64,000 bases of DNA from Akkermansia massiliensis. Its GTDB lineage: Bacteria > Verrucomicrobiota > Verrucomicrobiia > Verrucomicrobiales > Akkermansiaceae. Positions 63,472-64,000 of this stretch are shown piece after piece. The position numbers and the translations under genes were made by a program. The notes under the pieces are model-generated. The model was not told the origin of the DNA, made no database searches, and saw only the letters and a program-made list of their open reading frames with translations. Location of the stretch: the NCBI RefSeq assembly GCF_018847375.1, contig NZ_CP072036.1, positions 2,985,080 to 3,049,079 of the forward strand, read 5' to 3'. The first letter of the stretch is position 1, and each line of letters starts with the position of its first letter.

Positions 63472-64000
63472 GATGCAGCCTACGTTAGGTTTCCCGGCGC
63501 CTCTTGTCAACCATCCCGGCAGCCCTCTTCCGGAACCTCTCTGGGGCTTTCTGGTCCGGTGCCTGTAAGTGCTTGATTTACGGCGGCGTAATTGTTTCCT
63601 TTTCGTCACACACTCCAGTAACAAAGTAGTAATTCACTGATAATAAAATAATTATAGTGTCATTCAAAGAATATACTCAGGAGGACTAAATTATTGGAGG
63701 AAGCAAGACTAAAATATTTTTTGGTGTGGAACCCCCGTGGAACGTAGAGCCGCGGAACGATGACTCACGCTGCTTCAAAAAGATATTTTTTCCTCAGGCG
63801 CAAATCAGTACTTTGGCGCTTCCGTCGACCGGGGTGTCGAGCTGAAAGCGGATGAGTTCGCCTTCTCCATCCCGATGGACGCCACGAGCTGTCACGGCTG
63901 TGGATGAACCCCATTCCGGTTCCATCCGCGGGCGGCCTCGTAGCGAGACGGAAGGCCTCACGGCCGTTTATAACCAGCAACATCTTTTATTTCCACAACA
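63472..64000. other. 530-bp end region with an unplaced coding-like fragment
   Basis: A plus-strand frame at about 63770-63918 reads ANQYFGASVDRGVELKADEF then AFSIPMDATSCHGCG before a stop and has GC-rich third positions, but no start or family is evident. It may be a remnant. The rest is intergenic. Confidence 0.35.

Noticed and set aside
63765..63983. Minus-strand frame of 72 codons near the right edge
   Set aside because: Arg-rich composition typical of an antisense frame; the plus strand looks more coding-like but also lacks a start.

Overview
The window looks like a chromosome segment of an Akkermansia-type verrucomicrobium. The evidence is a PEP-CTERM sorting tail (PEPATASLGLLGL followed by RRRKN), a double-length UvrA of 1841 residues of the kind known from Chlamydiae and relatives, few clear Shine-Dalgarno sites, a GC-rich housekeeping background, and genes suited to life in mucus. 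A full corrin-ring operon is present. From memory, the Akkermansia muciniphila type-strain lineage lacks corrin-ring synthesis while other Akkermansia lineages have it, so a non-type lineage or sister species is my inference.

Layout. 1-9.9 kb: secreted and PEP-CTERM proteins, a Gfo/Idh/MocA oxidoreductase, M3 oligopeptidase, hexapeptide acetyltransferase, TPR protein and argS, all on the minus strand. 10-14.8 kb: a frameshifted four-helix-bundle gene, a lipoprotein, a zinc-ribbon membrane protein, a GNAT enzyme, a thioredoxin-fold protein and a TfoX-like protein. 15.0-25.7 kb: a cobalamin riboswitch and a tightly packed anaerobic B12 operon (cbiK, cbiL, a membrane protein, cbiC, cbiD, cbiET, a cbiF-G-H triple fusion, and cbiA fused to a chloramphenicol-phosphotransferase-like kinase), with cobO convergent. 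26.5 kb: tRNA-Ser. 26.8-39.5 kb: six co-oriented glycosyltransferase genes, four of them large multi-enzyme fusions. 39.7-45.6 kb: a broken Rhs/YD-repeat locus with an embedded atpD fragment, an AT-rich hydrolase-type toxin tip, candidate immunity genes and a formylglycine-generating-enzyme-like protein. 46-58.8 kb: GNAT, the double UvrA, two secreted proteins, secA and argA. 59-64 kb: a serpin, ankyrin and argA debris, an Mrr-like nuclease, a CAT-anticodon tRNA and a NUDIX hydrolase.

The most striking system is the 26.8-39.5 kb locus. Its domains match the enzymes that build human ABH/Lewis antigens: a GT31-like beta-1,3-galactosyltransferase, a GT11 alpha-1,2-fucosyltransferase, a GT6 (ABO-family) alpha-Gal/GalNAc transferase, two GT10 alpha-1,3/4-fucosyltransferases, a CMP-sialic-acid synthetase and a sialyltransferase-like domain. 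They are combined in multi-domain proteins and joined by a repeated module of about 58 residues (consensus LKWDxWGxExF) that I do not recognise. I infer a cassette for making host-like glycans. No polymerase, flippase or sugar-nucleotide biosynthesis genes other than the CMP-sialic-acid synthetase domain are in the window, so acceptor and donor supply must come from elsewhere.

The B12 operon makes most of the corrin ring from sirohydrochlorin under riboswitch control. cbiJ, cbiP, cbiB and the cobU/S/T loop-assembly genes are not in the window.
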